A stretch of 64,000 nucleotides of DNA from Actinomadura sp. NBRC 104425. GTDB taxonomy: Bacteria; Actinomycetota; Actinomycetes; Streptosporangiales; Streptosporangiaceae. Position numbers and translations under genes: made by a program. Shown here piece by piece: positions 16,615 through 24,451 of the stretch. The notes below the pieces were generated by a model. The model had not been told where the DNA came from. It saw only the letters and a program-made list of their open reading frames with translations, and did no database searches. Location: the NCBI RefSeq assembly GCF_030269545.1, contig NZ_BSTN01000010.1, positions 1 through 64,000 on the forward strand. The letters are read 5' to 3'. Each line of letters begins with the position of its first letter. Positions within the stretch are counted from its first letter, which is position 1.

Positions 16615-18482
16615 TCTGGCTGCCGCTCGCCGTCGCCGCCGGGCTGGCGGCCAACGCGCTGCGGCTGCGCCGCCGGCTGCGGGCGCTGCCCCGCCTGCCC
16701 GTGTCGGGGCGCCGCGGACGCTCCCTGCGCTGGGACGGCTCCTACGACACCGGCACGCCCGGACACGACGACTCCTACGGCCTGCTGCTGGCGGAAGGGG
16801 CCGTGGTCTCCGGACAGTTGCGCCGCGCCGCCTGCGCCTACGCCCGCCACCACGGCCTCCAGGTGCTCGACCTGGTCCCACGGGACCTGCCGGTGGAACG
16901 CGCGCTGGACCTGGCGCGGGGAGCCGACCGCCGCGCCTACAGGACCGACCCGCTCGCCCTGGGCCACGGCGCCGGATACGCCACCGTCGTCGACGAGGAC
17001 CTCCTGCAGCGGACCGGGACCCGGCCCCGCGCGCTGGACCCCGGCGAGTACGGCGCGGTGACCCTGCGCCTGCGCCAGTACGCCCGCGCCCACGGCGACG
17101 CCTACGCGGCCGATCTGGCGGTCGTGCCGACCCGCCTGCCCCGCCGCGTCCCCTCCTGCGCGGGACGGCGGGCCTGGCTGCGCGGGCTCGGCGTCTCGGT
17201 GCGGTGGACGGTCGGCGCGTCGATGGCGAGCTACGCCCTGGTGCTGGCGTCGCTGGCGGCCTCGCCGCGATGGGGGGCGTTGACCGCGGCGGTCTACTGC
17301 GCCGTCCCCTACCTGGTGTTCACCGGCGCCCCAGTCTCACCCCGGGACCTGCACCGCATGGCCCTGCTGCGGCTCCTGCTCACACCCTGGAACTGGTGGC
17401 GCACCCTCACCGACGCGCCCTGCCCGTGGGAACGGCGGCGCGAGCAGGCCCTGGCGGACGCCCGCGAATGGTACGGCACGGCCCTGGCCGACGGGGTGGA
17501 ACGGTTCTTCCACCCCCGCCGGGACGACTGCCCCTGGTGCGGCGCCCGCGCACTTCAGCACCACATGACCACCGGCGACGTCGTCCAGGCCAAGCCCGGC
17601 CGGTTCACGCTCGACCGATGCCGCGAATGCGGCCACGTCTTCCAGAACCCCCCGCTCAACGCCGCCGGCCTGGAGTTCTACCGGCGCGACGTCTACGACG
17701 GCCTCGCCGCCGAATCCGCCGAACACGCCCTGGCCGCCCAGCGCCGCGTCCACACCGCCCGGGCCGACATGGCCGCCGCCGCCCACCTGGCCCCGCGCAC
17801 ATGGCTGGACGTGGGCACCGGCCACGGCCACTTCTGCCGCGCCGCCCGCGCCGTCCTACCCGACACCGAGTTCGACGGGCTGGACACCGGCGACGGCGTA
17901 CTGGAGGCGGCCGCACGCGGCTGGCTGCGCCGCCCCCACCGCGGCGCCCTCGCCGACCTGGCGGACGAGCTGGCCGGACGCTACGACGTCATCAGCATGC
18001 ACCGCCACCTGGAACAGGTCCCCGACCCGGCCACGGAACTCGACCTCGCCGTCAAGATGCTCCCGCCCGGCGGGCACCTGCTGGTGGAACTGCCCGACCC
18101 CGAATGCCCGGCCGGAAGGCTGCTGCGCCGCTTCTGGGCGGGGTGGCTGCAACCCCGCCACCTCCACCTGATCCCCATCGGCAACCTGGAACGCGCCCTC
18201 ACCACGCGCGGCATGCGCATCGTCGCCCGCCAGCGGCGCCGCGCCCACCGGCGGCACGACCTGGCGTCCGCCGCGCTGATCGCCCTGCAGGCGTTCGGGC
18301 CGCCGCCCGCGCGCCCCTGGGCGGGCCGGGCGGGCGCGTCGGCGCGGGTCAGGCACGCGATCGCCGTGGCGGCCGCGCGCCCGCTGGGGACCGCCGCCGC
18401 GCTGCTCGACCGGCTCCTGGCGCCGCTCGTCCCCGGCCCCGGCAACACCTACCGGGTGCTGGCCCGCAAGGACGAGGGCTGA
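16611..18482 (+). CDS. membrane-associated class I SAM methyltransferase with zinc-finger-like motif
   Basis: A 623-aa protein starting at GTG 16611, inside the stop of the glycosyltransferase. Residues 1-25 form a possible membrane helix, and a second hydrophobic block lies about residues 200-245 (VGASMASYALVLASLAASP, VYCAVPYLVFTGAP). The C-terminal half begins with a Cys-rich motif (CPWCGA ... CRECGHVFQNPPL) and carries SAM motif I as TWLDVGTGHGHFCRAARAVL, with EQVPDPATELDLAVKMLPPG further on, typical of Methyltransf_11/13-like enzymes. The N-terminal 190 residues match nothing I know. As third gene of the operon it probably methylates the same product the glycosyltransferase acts on. Confidence 0.75.
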   Translation: MIWLPLAVAAGLAANALRLRRRLRALPRLPVSGRRGRSLRWDGSYDTGTPGHDDSYGLLLAEGAVVSGQLRRAACAYARHHGLQVLDLVPRDLPVERALDLARGADRRAYRTDPLALGHGAGYATVVDEDLLQRTGTRPRALDPGEYGAVTLRLRQYARAHGDAYAADLAVVPTRLPRRVPSCAGRRAWLRGLGVSVRWTVGASMASYALVLASLAASPRWGALTAAVYCAVPYLVFTGAPVSPRDLHRMALLRLLLTPWNWWRTLTDAPCPWERRREQALADAREWYGTALADGVERFFHPRRDDCPWCGARALQHHMTTGDVVQAKPGRFTLDRCRECGHVFQNPPLNAAGLEFYRRDVYDGLAAESAEHALAAQRRVHTARADMAAAAHLAPRTWLDVGTGHGHFCRAARAVLPDTEFDGLDTGDGVLEAAARGWLRRPHRGALADLADELAGRYDVISMHRHLEQVPDPATELDLAVKMLPPGGHLLVELPDPECPAGRLLRRFWAGWLQPRHLHLIPIGNLERALTTRGMRIVARQRRRAHRRHDLASAALIALQAFGPPPARPWAGRAGASARVRHAIAVAAARPLGTAAALLDRLLAPLVPGPGNTYRVLARKDEG

Positions 18483-18881
18483 TCAGATCTTCGGCGTGAA
18501 CGGGCGGCGGTACCGCGGATCGCCGGGACGCTCCCGAGCGCGCAGCGCCGCGTCCACCAGCTCGATAGCCCGCAGCAGCGCCACCATGCGGGCGCCCTCC
18601 TCGCGGTAGACGTCCAGAACGGCGTCCACCCCGTGCGGAGGCACCACGTCGCCCAGCTCGATCCGCGCGGTGCGGAACCCCTCCCGCGCGGCCTCCACGG
18701 CCGCGCTGACGTGGTGCCGGGCCATGCGGGCCAGCGCGACCGGGTAGCGGCGCAACACCCCGTGCCGGCGGTACTCGGGCGGCACGAGTTCGAGCAGCCA
18801 CGTCACCGCCGTGTCCTCGAAGCGCTCGCTGCCCGGCGGGTGCACCTGCGCGGGCCAGCCGGGCGGGACGTACGTGCTCAC
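18483..18881 (-). CDS. conserved hypothetical protein
   Basis: A 132-aa soluble, helix-rich protein beginning MSTYVPPGWPAQVHPPGSE and including TAVTWLLELVPPEYRRHGVL and an amphipathic region around HHVSAAVEAAREGFRTARIE. The N-terminal proline-tryptophan stretch recalls several actinobacterial orphan families, but I do not recognise a named domain. Its stop directly abuts the end of the methyltransferase gene (convergent). No functional statement is possible. Confidence 0.7.
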   Translation of the reverse strand: MSTYVPPGWPAQVHPPGSERFEDTAVTWLLELVPPEYRRHGVLRRYPVALARMARHHVSAAVEAAREGFRTARIELGDVVPPHGVDAVLDVYREEGARMVALLRAIELVDAALRARERPGDPRYRRPFTPKI

Positions 18882-18924
18882 CGTCCCACGATAACCCGCC
18901 GTCGAACAGGCGTTCGAGCTGGTG

Positions 18925-19362
18925 TCAGGGGGAGGGCGTGCCGTCCGACGAGCCCCCGCCGTCCGCTGCGGACTGCGCCGAGGTCCCGTTCGCCGATCCG
19001 CCGCCCTCCGGCGCCGTTCCGGAACGCCGGATGCGGATCTTGCCGGTGCTCAGGTCGTCGCGCCCGCCGCCCGCCTGCAGCCGGTCGTCGTGGCGGCGCA
19101 GCTTCTGCTGCTCCTGCTCCTCGACCTTGACCCGCCGCGACCCCTCGAACACGGTGGCGAGGTCCTCGAACATCGCCCCGCCGAACCCGGCGCCCGTCTG
19201 GCCGTCCCCGCGGATCGCGCCCATCAGCGACTTCTTGCCGGTGCCGTCGGTGGGCCAGTCGACCACCTCGTGCTGCTCCGGCCTGGGCCTGGCCTTGGCC
19301 TGCGCGCGGTCGGCGGCACGGCCCTTCAGGCGCCCGCGGCGGCGGCGGAACGGCGACTTCAC
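18925..19362 (-). CDS. hypothetical protein with DUF6191-like centre
   Basis: A 145-aa hydrophilic protein. The central part, MFEDLATVFEGSRRVKVEEQ followed by RRHDDRLQAGGG and DLSTGKIRIRR, resembles the small DUF6191 family, in which a short protein ends in a V-I-R-strand. It is flanked by a basic N-terminus (MKSPFRRRRGRLKGRAADRA) and a Gly/Ser tail with low complexity. No membrane segment is present. The DUF assignment is tentative, and function is unknown. Confidence 0.55.
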   Translation of the reverse strand: MKSPFRRRRGRLKGRAADRAQAKARPRPEQHEVVDWPTDGTGKKSLMGAIRGDGQTGAGFGGAMFEDLATVFEGSRRVKVEEQEQQKLRRHDDRLQAGGGRDDLSTGKIRIRRSGTAPEGGGSANGTSAQSAADGGGSSDGTPSP

Positions 19363-19638
19363 GTGAACACTCTCGCGGAACCTTCGCGCGCCGGGCGCGC
19401 GTCGCTTGCCCGCACACCGGCACCCGTGCGGTTACGGCCGTGCACGCCACCTCCAGTGGTGGGAGAGAAACCTGGTACGTCCGAGCCTACGTCGACAGTC
19501 AACAGGGTCAGTGCCCCAGCAGGCCCGTCTCATACCGCCGAGACCACGGACTTTCCACGATAACCGGTGCGCGAACCGGTCCGCGCGGGTGAGCCGCGTC
19601 GCTCGGCCGGAAGCCGCCGGGGGCGGTAGCCTTCGGGC

Positions 19639-20478
19639 GTGCGTCTGTCCCATGTCATCCAGGTCCTGGACGAGATCTACCCGCCCGCGTGGGCCGAGTC
19701 GTGGGACGCCGTCGGGCTGGTCTGCGGCGACCCCGACCAGGAGGTCGGCCGGGTGCTGTTCGCCGTCGACCCCGTGTCGGCCGTCGTCGACGAGGCCCTG
19801 GAATGGGGCGCCGACCTGATCGTCACCCACCATCCGCTGCTGCTGCGGCCGGTCCACGGCGTGGCCGCCACCACCCCCAAGGGGCGGCTCGTCCACCGCC
19901 TGATCAAGAACGGCACGGCCCTGTTCACCGCGCACACCAACGCCGACGTGGCCGACCCGGGCGTATCGGACGCGCTGGCCCGCGCCGTCGGCCTGACCGG
20001 GGAGCTGCGCCCGATGGTCCCCGCCGCCGACGACCCCCGCCGCGGGCTCGGCCGGGTCGGACGGCTGCCCGACCCGCTGCCGCTGCGGGACTTCACCGCC
20101 CGCGTGGCCGCCGGGCTCCCCGCCACCGCCTGGGGCGTGCGGGCCGCGGGCGACCCCGACCGCCCCGTCCGCACCGTGGCCGTCTGCGGCGGTGCGGGCG
20201 ACTCCCTGCTCGACACCGCCCGCGCCCTCGGCGTCGACGCCTACCTCACCGCGGACCTGCGGCACCACCCGGCGTCGGAGTTCGCCGAGCACGGCGGCCC
20301 GGCGCTGATCGACGCCGCCCACTGGGCGACCGAATGGCCGTGGCTGGCCGACGCCGAACGCCGCCTGCGCGCCGCCGCGGCCGCGCCGGACGCCGCGGAG
20401 GCCGCGCGGAAGCTGGAGACCCGGGTGTCCACGCTCGTCACCGACGCGTGGCGCCTGCACGAAGAAGGAGCAAAGTGA
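19639..20478 (+). CDS. Nif3-like dinuclear metal centre protein
   Basis: A 279-aa Nif3/YbgI-family protein. It opens with [20 protein letters not shown] and [10 protein letters not shown], then has [16 protein letters not shown] (metal-binding HH) and [20 protein letters not shown], with the C-terminal [12 protein letters not shown] and the second metal site in [10 protein letters not shown] and DAAHWATE. Family members form toroidal hexamers with two metals per subunit; some have GTP cyclohydrolase or phosphatase-like activity, unproven here. GTG 19639 is the start. Order Nif3, zinc ribbon, RNase H/phosphatase is the same as Rv2230c-Rv2228c in mycobacteria, and the next gene overlaps by four bases. 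Confidence 0.92.
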   Translation: MRLSHVIQVLDEIYPPAWAESWDAVGLVCGDPDQEVGRVLFAVDPVSAVVDEALEWGADLIVTHHPLLLRPVHGVAATTPKGRLVHRLIKNGTALFTAHTNADVADPGVSDALARAVGLTGELRPMVPAADDPRRGLGRVGRLPDPLPLRDFTARVAAGLPATAWGVRAAGDPDRPVRTVAVCGGAGDSLLDTARALGVDAYLTADLRHHPASEFAEHGGPALIDAAHWATEWPWLADAERRLRAAAAAPDAAEAARKLETRVSTLVTDAWRLHEEGAK

Positions 20479-21218
20479 AAGCCGCACCGCAAGCCCAGCT
20501 GCGCCTGATCGACCTGCAGGAGCTGGACACCGCGCTCGACCGCCTCGCGCACCGCCGCCGCACGCTGCCCGAGCTGGCCGAGATCGAGCGCCTGCAGGCC
20601 CGCGTGCGCGAGCTGCGCGACGCCGTGGTCGCCGCCGAGACCGAGGTCGGCGACCTGGACCGCGAGCAGCGCAAGGCCGAGCAGGACGTCGAGCAGGTCC
20701 GGGCGCGGGCCGAACGCGACCGGCAGCGACTGGACTCCGGCCAGGTCGCCTCCGCCAAGGACCTCAGCGGCCTGCAGGCCGAGATCGCCTCGCTGCAGCG
20801 CCGCCAGTCCGACCTGGAAGAGGTCGTCCTGGAGATCATGGAGCGGCGGGAGGAGGCCGAGAACCGGGCCGCCGCGCTGCGCGCCGACCACCGGGCCGCC
20901 GAGGCCGAACTGGCCGACGCCGTCCGGCGCCGCGACGAGAACTGGCAGCGGATCGACGAGGAGACCGGCACCACCAGCGCCGCGCGCACCGCCGTCGCCA
21001 AGGACATCCCCGCCGACCTGCTCGGCCTGTACGAGAAGCTGCGCGGCCAGTTCGGCGGGGTGGGCGCCGCCAAGCTGTACCGGGGCTCCTGCCAGGGCTG
21101 CCACCTGGCGCTCAACACCGTCGACCTCAACCGCATCCGCGCCGCGGCGCCGGACGAGGTGGTCCGCTGCGAGGAGTGCCGCCGCATCCTCGTGCGCACC
21201 CCCGAGTCGGGGCTGTGA
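20475..21218 (+). CDS. coiled-coil C4 zinc-ribbon protein
   Basis: A 247-aa protein (Rv2229c type) with a long antiparallel coiled coil over roughly residues 10-170 and a C-terminal zinc ribbon with paired cysteines: [10 protein letters not shown] and [10 protein letters not shown]. Such proteins are widely found between Nif3 and RNase H genes in actinobacteria and are thought to bind nucleic acid, which is unproven. GTG 20475 overlaps the Nif3 stop (GTGA) and is preceded by GAAGGAG at 20464-20470, giving both coupling and a strong ribosome site. Confidence 0.9.
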   Translation: MKAAPQAQLRLIDLQELDTALDRLAHRRRTLPELAEIERLQARVRELRDAVVAAETEVGDLDREQRKAEQDVEQVRARAERDRQRLDSGQVASAKDLSGLQAEIASLQRRQSDLEEVVLEIMERREEAENRAAALRADHRAAEAELADAVRRRDENWQRIDEETGTTSAARTAVAKDIPADLLGLYEKLRGQFGGVGAAKLYRGSCQGCHLALNTVDLNRIRAAAPDEVVRCEECRRILVRTPESGL

Positions 21219-22369
21219 GCGCGCCCGCGAGCGGCGGCCGCCCGGGCCGCAGGCTCGTCGTCGAGGCCGACGGCGGGTCCCGGGGCAACCCCGGGCCCGC
21301 AGGGTACGGCGCGCTGGTCCGCGACGCGCTCACCGGCGAGGTGCTGGCCGAGGTCGCCGAGTCGATCGGCACCGCCACCAACAACGTCGCCGAGTACCGC
21401 GGCCTGATCGCCGGGCTGGGCGCCGCAGCCGCCGTCGACCCGTCCGCCCGCGTCCAGGTGCGGATGGACTCCAAGCTCGTCGTCGAGCAGATGTCCGGCC
21501 GCTGGAAGATCAAGCACCCGGACCTGGTGCCGCTGGCGCTGCGGGCCCGGGAGACCGCCGCGGGCCTGGGGTCGGTGGAGTACACCTGGATACCGCGCGA
21601 GCGCAACGCCCACGCCGACCGCCTGGCCAACGAGGCCATGGACGCCGCCGCCCGCGGCGAGCAGTGGAGCCGCGGCACCGGCGGCGCGTCCCGCGACACG
21701 GCCGCCCCGCCCGAGGAGGAGGACGACACGGCGGAGGCCCCCGCCTGGTCGTCCGCCACCACCACCCCCACCGTGACGCTCCTGCTCCGCCACGGCGAGA
21801 CGGCCCTGTCGGTGGACAAGCGCTTCGCGGGCACCGGCGACTTCCCGCTGACCGGCAACGGCGCCGCCCAGGCCGAGGCGGCGGCGCGGGCCCTGCGCGG
21901 CCAGGGGATCGACGCGATCGTCACCTCGCCGCTGAGCCGCTGCCGCGCCACCGCCGCCGCGGTCGCCGCCGCGACCGGCGCGCCCGTCCGGGTCGAGGAC
22001 GGCCTGCGCGAGACCGACTTCGGCGACTGGGAGGGGCTCACCTTCGCCGAGGTGGGGGAGCGGTGGCCGGGCGAGCTGAAGGCGTGGCTGGCCGACCCGT
22101 CGGCCGCCCCGCCGAACGGGGAGAGCTTCACCGCGACCGCGCGCCGCGTCCGCACCGCCCTCGACAAGATCAAGGTCCGCCACCGCCACCGGAAGGTGCT
22201 GGTCGTCACCCACGTGACCCCCATCAAGCTGCTGGTGGTGTCCGCGCTCGGCGCCCCCATGCGGGCGATGTACCGGATGCAGTTGGACGTGGCGTCGCTG
22301 ACCCGGATCGACTGGTACGACGACGGCCCCGCGACGCTGCGCTCGTTCAACGACGTCCACCATCTGTGA
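21215..22369 (+). CDS. bifunctional RNase HI / acid phosphatase
   Basis: A 384-aa two-domain protein. The N-terminal RNase HI domain has VVEADGGSRGNPGPAGYGAL, NNVAEYRGLIAGL, and the catalytic Asp in VRMDSKLVVEQMSG and NAHADRLAN. A 45-residue acidic linker leads to a histidine phosphatase domain with LLRHGETALS (RHG motif), SPLSRCRATA and VVTHVTPIKLL. The mycobacterial homologue Rv2228c degrades RNA-DNA hybrids and has CobC-like phosphatase activity. GTG 21215 overlaps the preceding stop. It is last in the operon, followed by a perfect 12-bp hairpin. Confidence 0.93.
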   Translation: MSAPASGGRPGRRLVVEADGGSRGNPGPAGYGALVRDALTGEVLAEVAESIGTATNNVAEYRGLIAGLGAAAAVDPSARVQVRMDSKLVVEQMSGRWKIKHPDLVPLALRARETAAGLGSVEYTWIPRERNAHADRLANEAMDAAARGEQWSRGTGGASRDTAAPPEEEDDTAEAPAWSSATTTPTVTLLLRHGETALSVDKRFAGTGDFPLTGNGAAQAEAAARALRGQGIDAIVTSPLSRCRATAAAVAAATGAPVRVEDGLRETDFGDWEGLTFAEVGERWPGELKAWLADPSAAPPNGESFTATARRVRTALDKIKVRHRHRKVLVVTHVTPIKLLVVSALGAPMRAMYRMQLDVASLTRIDWYDDGPATLRSFNDVHHL

Positions 22370-22388
22370 CGCATCCGTGACCGGCCCC

Positions 22389-22417
22389 GGCCGGGCGGCC
22401 TGCGAGGCCGCCCGGCC
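22389..22417 (+). terminator. 12-bp perfect hairpin after RNase H gene
   Basis: GGCCGGGCGGCC, loop TGCGA, GGCCGCCCGGCC. It lies 20 bases after the stop of the RNase H/phosphatase gene and 53 bases before the RNase P RNA, so it separates the two units. Confidence 0.8.
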
Positions 22418-22469
22418 CGCGTCGAGACGCCGTCCTCCCGCCTCCTCAGCCTCCGATAGGCTTGAAGTC

Positions 22470-22866
22470 GGCGGACGAGCCGGCCGGACGGCCGCGTCGG
22501 GGTCTTGCGCCCCGCCGAGGAAGGTCCGGGCTCCACAGGGCAGGGTGGTCGGTAACACCGACCCGGGGTGACCCGCGGGACAGTGCCACAGAAAACAGAC
22601 CGCCACCGGCACCGCCGGTGGTAAGGGTGAAACGGTGAGGTAAGAGCTCACCAGCGCCCACGGTGACGTGGGCGGCTCGGTAAACCCCACCCGGAGCAAG
22701 GTCAAGAAGGGAAGCGACGCTTCCCGCGCAGGCGTTCGAGGGCTGCCCGTCCGATGCCTGCGGGTGGACCGCTGGAGGTCGTCGGCAACGGCGACCCGAG
22801 ATGGATGGCCGTCACCGCCGCTTGCGCGGCGGCACAGAACCCGGCCTACAGGCCGACTCGTCCGCC
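22470..22866 (+). ncRNA. rnpB: RNase P RNA, type A
   Basis: The universal core GAGGAAGGTCCGGGCTCCAC is at 22517-22536, and the conserved 3' part ACAGAACCCGGCCTACAGGC is at about 22834-22853. The ends GGCGGACGAGCCGG and GACTCGTCCGCC pair to form helix P1. Length about 397 nt fits actinobacterial type A RNA. It matures tRNA 5' ends with RnpA. Exact ends are inferred from the P1 pairing. Placement just after the RNase H/phosphatase gene is common in actinomycetes. Confidence 0.95.
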
Positions 22867-22929
22867 TCCGTCCCTTTTACCGGCACTGGAGCGGCTACCC
22901 CTGGCCCTGGTTCCGCTGTGGTTCCGTAA

Positions 22930-23049
22930 GCCAAGTCGTACCGGCGGGCGATGCAGCATCTGCGCGAACGCGGGCTGATCCTGACCGTGATGGGCCGCGG
23001 GACGTTCGTGGCCGACCCTCCGGCCGACGACGGCCAAGGCGACGAGTAG
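22930..23049 (+). pseudogene. remnant of a GntR-type regulator (end of HTH domain)
   Basis: Directly after rnpB, a frame beginning behind a TAA at 22927 reads AKSYRRAMQHLRERGLILTV then MGRGTFVADPPADDG and ends at TAG 23047. This matches the end of the GntR winged helix (YxTVRRAMxxLRERGL...GRGTFVA). The first half of the domain is absent: upstream sequence is rnpB 3' flank. A residual start at ATG 22951 would give only 32 residues. It is most likely a recombination remnant. Confidence 0.7.
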
Positions 23050-23276
23050 GAAGCCTCGTCCGCCGCTTCCGCGGCCCGGAGGGCGAACGGACCGTGCCGG
23101 GAAACGGACGGCGGGGCGAACACCCGTCGAAGCATGCGATTCAGCGGCGACTTCGGGTCATACGACACAGATGACTTCGAACGGCGCTCCTACTGTTGCA
23201 GTACCGGCCGATCTCGGGGGATCGGCCGAAGACGGCGGGGCCGTCCCGAGGCGGCTTCCGCGAGAGAGGAGCGCCG
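23050..23276. other. spacer between GntR remnant and small membrane gene
   Basis: 227 bases of moderately lower GC, especially 23135-23200. It probably carries the promoter for the gene at 23277. No defined motif was found. Confidence 0.3.
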
Positions 23277-23474
23277 ATGTTCGTCGTAGCGATCGCTGTC
23301 GGGCTCATCACGTTGCTGGCGTCACTGATCTTCCTGGCGGACTTCGCCCGGGCCACCCGGAGCGACGACCCCCGCCTGCCCGCCCACAACTCGCGGGCGC
23401 GGCGGCACCGTTGGGCGGTCGGGATGTACACGCGCGGTCCCGAGACCCGTGAGAAGGAGCTCGCCGGCCGATGA
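23277..23474 (+). CDS. small single-span membrane protein
   Basis: A 65-aa protein with one N-terminal membrane helix (MFVVAIAVGLITLLASLIFL) and a basic cytoplasmic tail (RRHRWAVGMYTRGPETREK). ATG 23277 is preceded by GAGAGGAGCGCCG, a very strong ribosome site, which supports real translation. No family is recognised. It ends just before a GC-rich hairpin. Confidence 0.65.
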   Translation: MFVVAIAVGLITLLASLIFLADFARATRSDDPRLPAHNSRARRHRWAVGMYTRGPETREKELAGR

Positions 23475-23481
23475 CAGGACC

Positions 23482-23506
23482 GGGCGGCCGGTCGTACGGC
23501 CCGCCC
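23482..23506 (+). terminator. hairpin between small membrane gene and carbonic anhydrase
   Basis: GGGCGGCCG pairs with CGGCCCGCCC around GTCGTA, with one bulged base. It lies between convergent genes. Confidence 0.55.
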
Positions 23507-23535
23507 GTCCCCCCGGGCCAGGGTGCGCCCGCGCC

Positions 23536-24312
23536 TCAGGTGAGGGCGCGCCCGTCCGGCGCCTCGTCCGGCACGAGCACGAACGTCCCGGCGGCCCGGT
23601 CCAGCATGTGCACCTGGGCCGTCTCCAGGTCGAGGTAGAGCCCCACCAGTTCGAGCTCGCCGGCCTCGAACCGCTCGCGCAGCCACGGATGGGTGAGCAG
23701 GTTGTCCAGCTGCTGCATCACGTTGATCTTGCACAGCCGGGTCAGCGGCGGCTCGTCCCGCCCGGCGGCGGGCTCGGTCTCCAGGAAGCGGACCAGGCTG
23801 GGCCGGCCGTGCCGCAGCCAGCGGGTCAGGGACGTCAGGTGCCGCACCTCGCGGCCCCCGGCCAGCAGGGCCGCCATGGCCCCGCAGTTGGAGTGGCCGC
23901 ACACGGTGATGGTGCGGATGCCCAGCACGTCGATCGCGTACTCGACGGTGGCGGCCACCGAGTCGTCGGGCGTCGAGGCGCCGTGCCGCGGCACCAGGTT
24001 GCCGACGTTGCGGTTGATGAACAGGTCGCCGGGGCCGCTGGCGGTGATGATGTTGGGCACCACCCGCGAGTCCACGCAGGTGATGAACAGGTGCTCGGGC
24101 CGCTGCTCGAACGCCAGCTCCGCCATGATCGGCCGCACCAGGGGCGCCGTGCTGCCGTGGTACTCGCGTACGCCCGCCAGCAGCGGGGCGCTGGCCGGCG
24201 CCTCCGGTGCGTCGGGTTCCGCCAGCGGGGGACGGCGCCGCCGGTTCGGCCACGGAGCCCACCAGCGGGCGGGCGGCGAGGGCTTGCGCGCGGGGGGAGT
24301 ATCGCCGGTCAT
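23536..24312 (-). CDS. beta-class carbonic anhydrase
   Basis: A 258-aa beta-carbonic anhydrase interconverting CO2 and bicarbonate. Zinc ligands and the Asp-Arg dyad are all visible: ITCVDSRVVPN (Cys79, Asp81, Arg83) and VCGHSNCGAM (His140, Cys143). The preceding 40 residues are Pro/Arg-rich (KPSPPARWWAPWPNRRRRPP) and not part of the fold. In several actinomycetes this type is fused to a SulP transporter; here it is free-standing. The low-complexity membrane protein gene lies upstream on the same strand, separated by a strong hairpin. Confidence 0.93.
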   Translation of the reverse strand: MTGDTPPARKPSPPARWWAPWPNRRRRPPLAEPDAPEAPASAPLLAGVREYHGSTAPLVRPIMAELAFEQRPEHLFITCVDSRVVPNIITASGPGDLFINRNVGNLVPRHGASTPDDSVAATVEYAIDVLGIRTITVCGHSNCGAMAALLAGGREVRHLTSLTRWLRHGRPSLVRFLETEPAAGRDEPPLTRLCKINVMQQLDNLLTHPWLRERFEAGELELVGLYLDLETAQVHMLDRAAGTFVLVPDEAPDGRALT

Positions 24313-24400
24313 CGCCCTTTCATACCAATTGTCGTGAACCCGGGTCGATGTCGGCCCCCGCCACTCCCCGCCGCGGCCGCCGCGGCGCCGGTACGACGAC

Positions 24401-24435
24401 GCGCCCGCCTGCCCTTCTGAAGGGCCGACGGGCGC
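24401..24435 (-). terminator. strong hairpin downstream of low-complexity protein gene
   Basis: GCGCCCG and GCCCTTC pair with GAAGGGC and CGGGCGC around one unpaired T, with two short mismatched steps. It lies 17 bases after the stop at 24452 on the minus strand and insulates the carbonic anhydrase gene. Confidence 0.7.
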
Positions 24436-24451
24436 GTCTTGAAGGGGCGCG

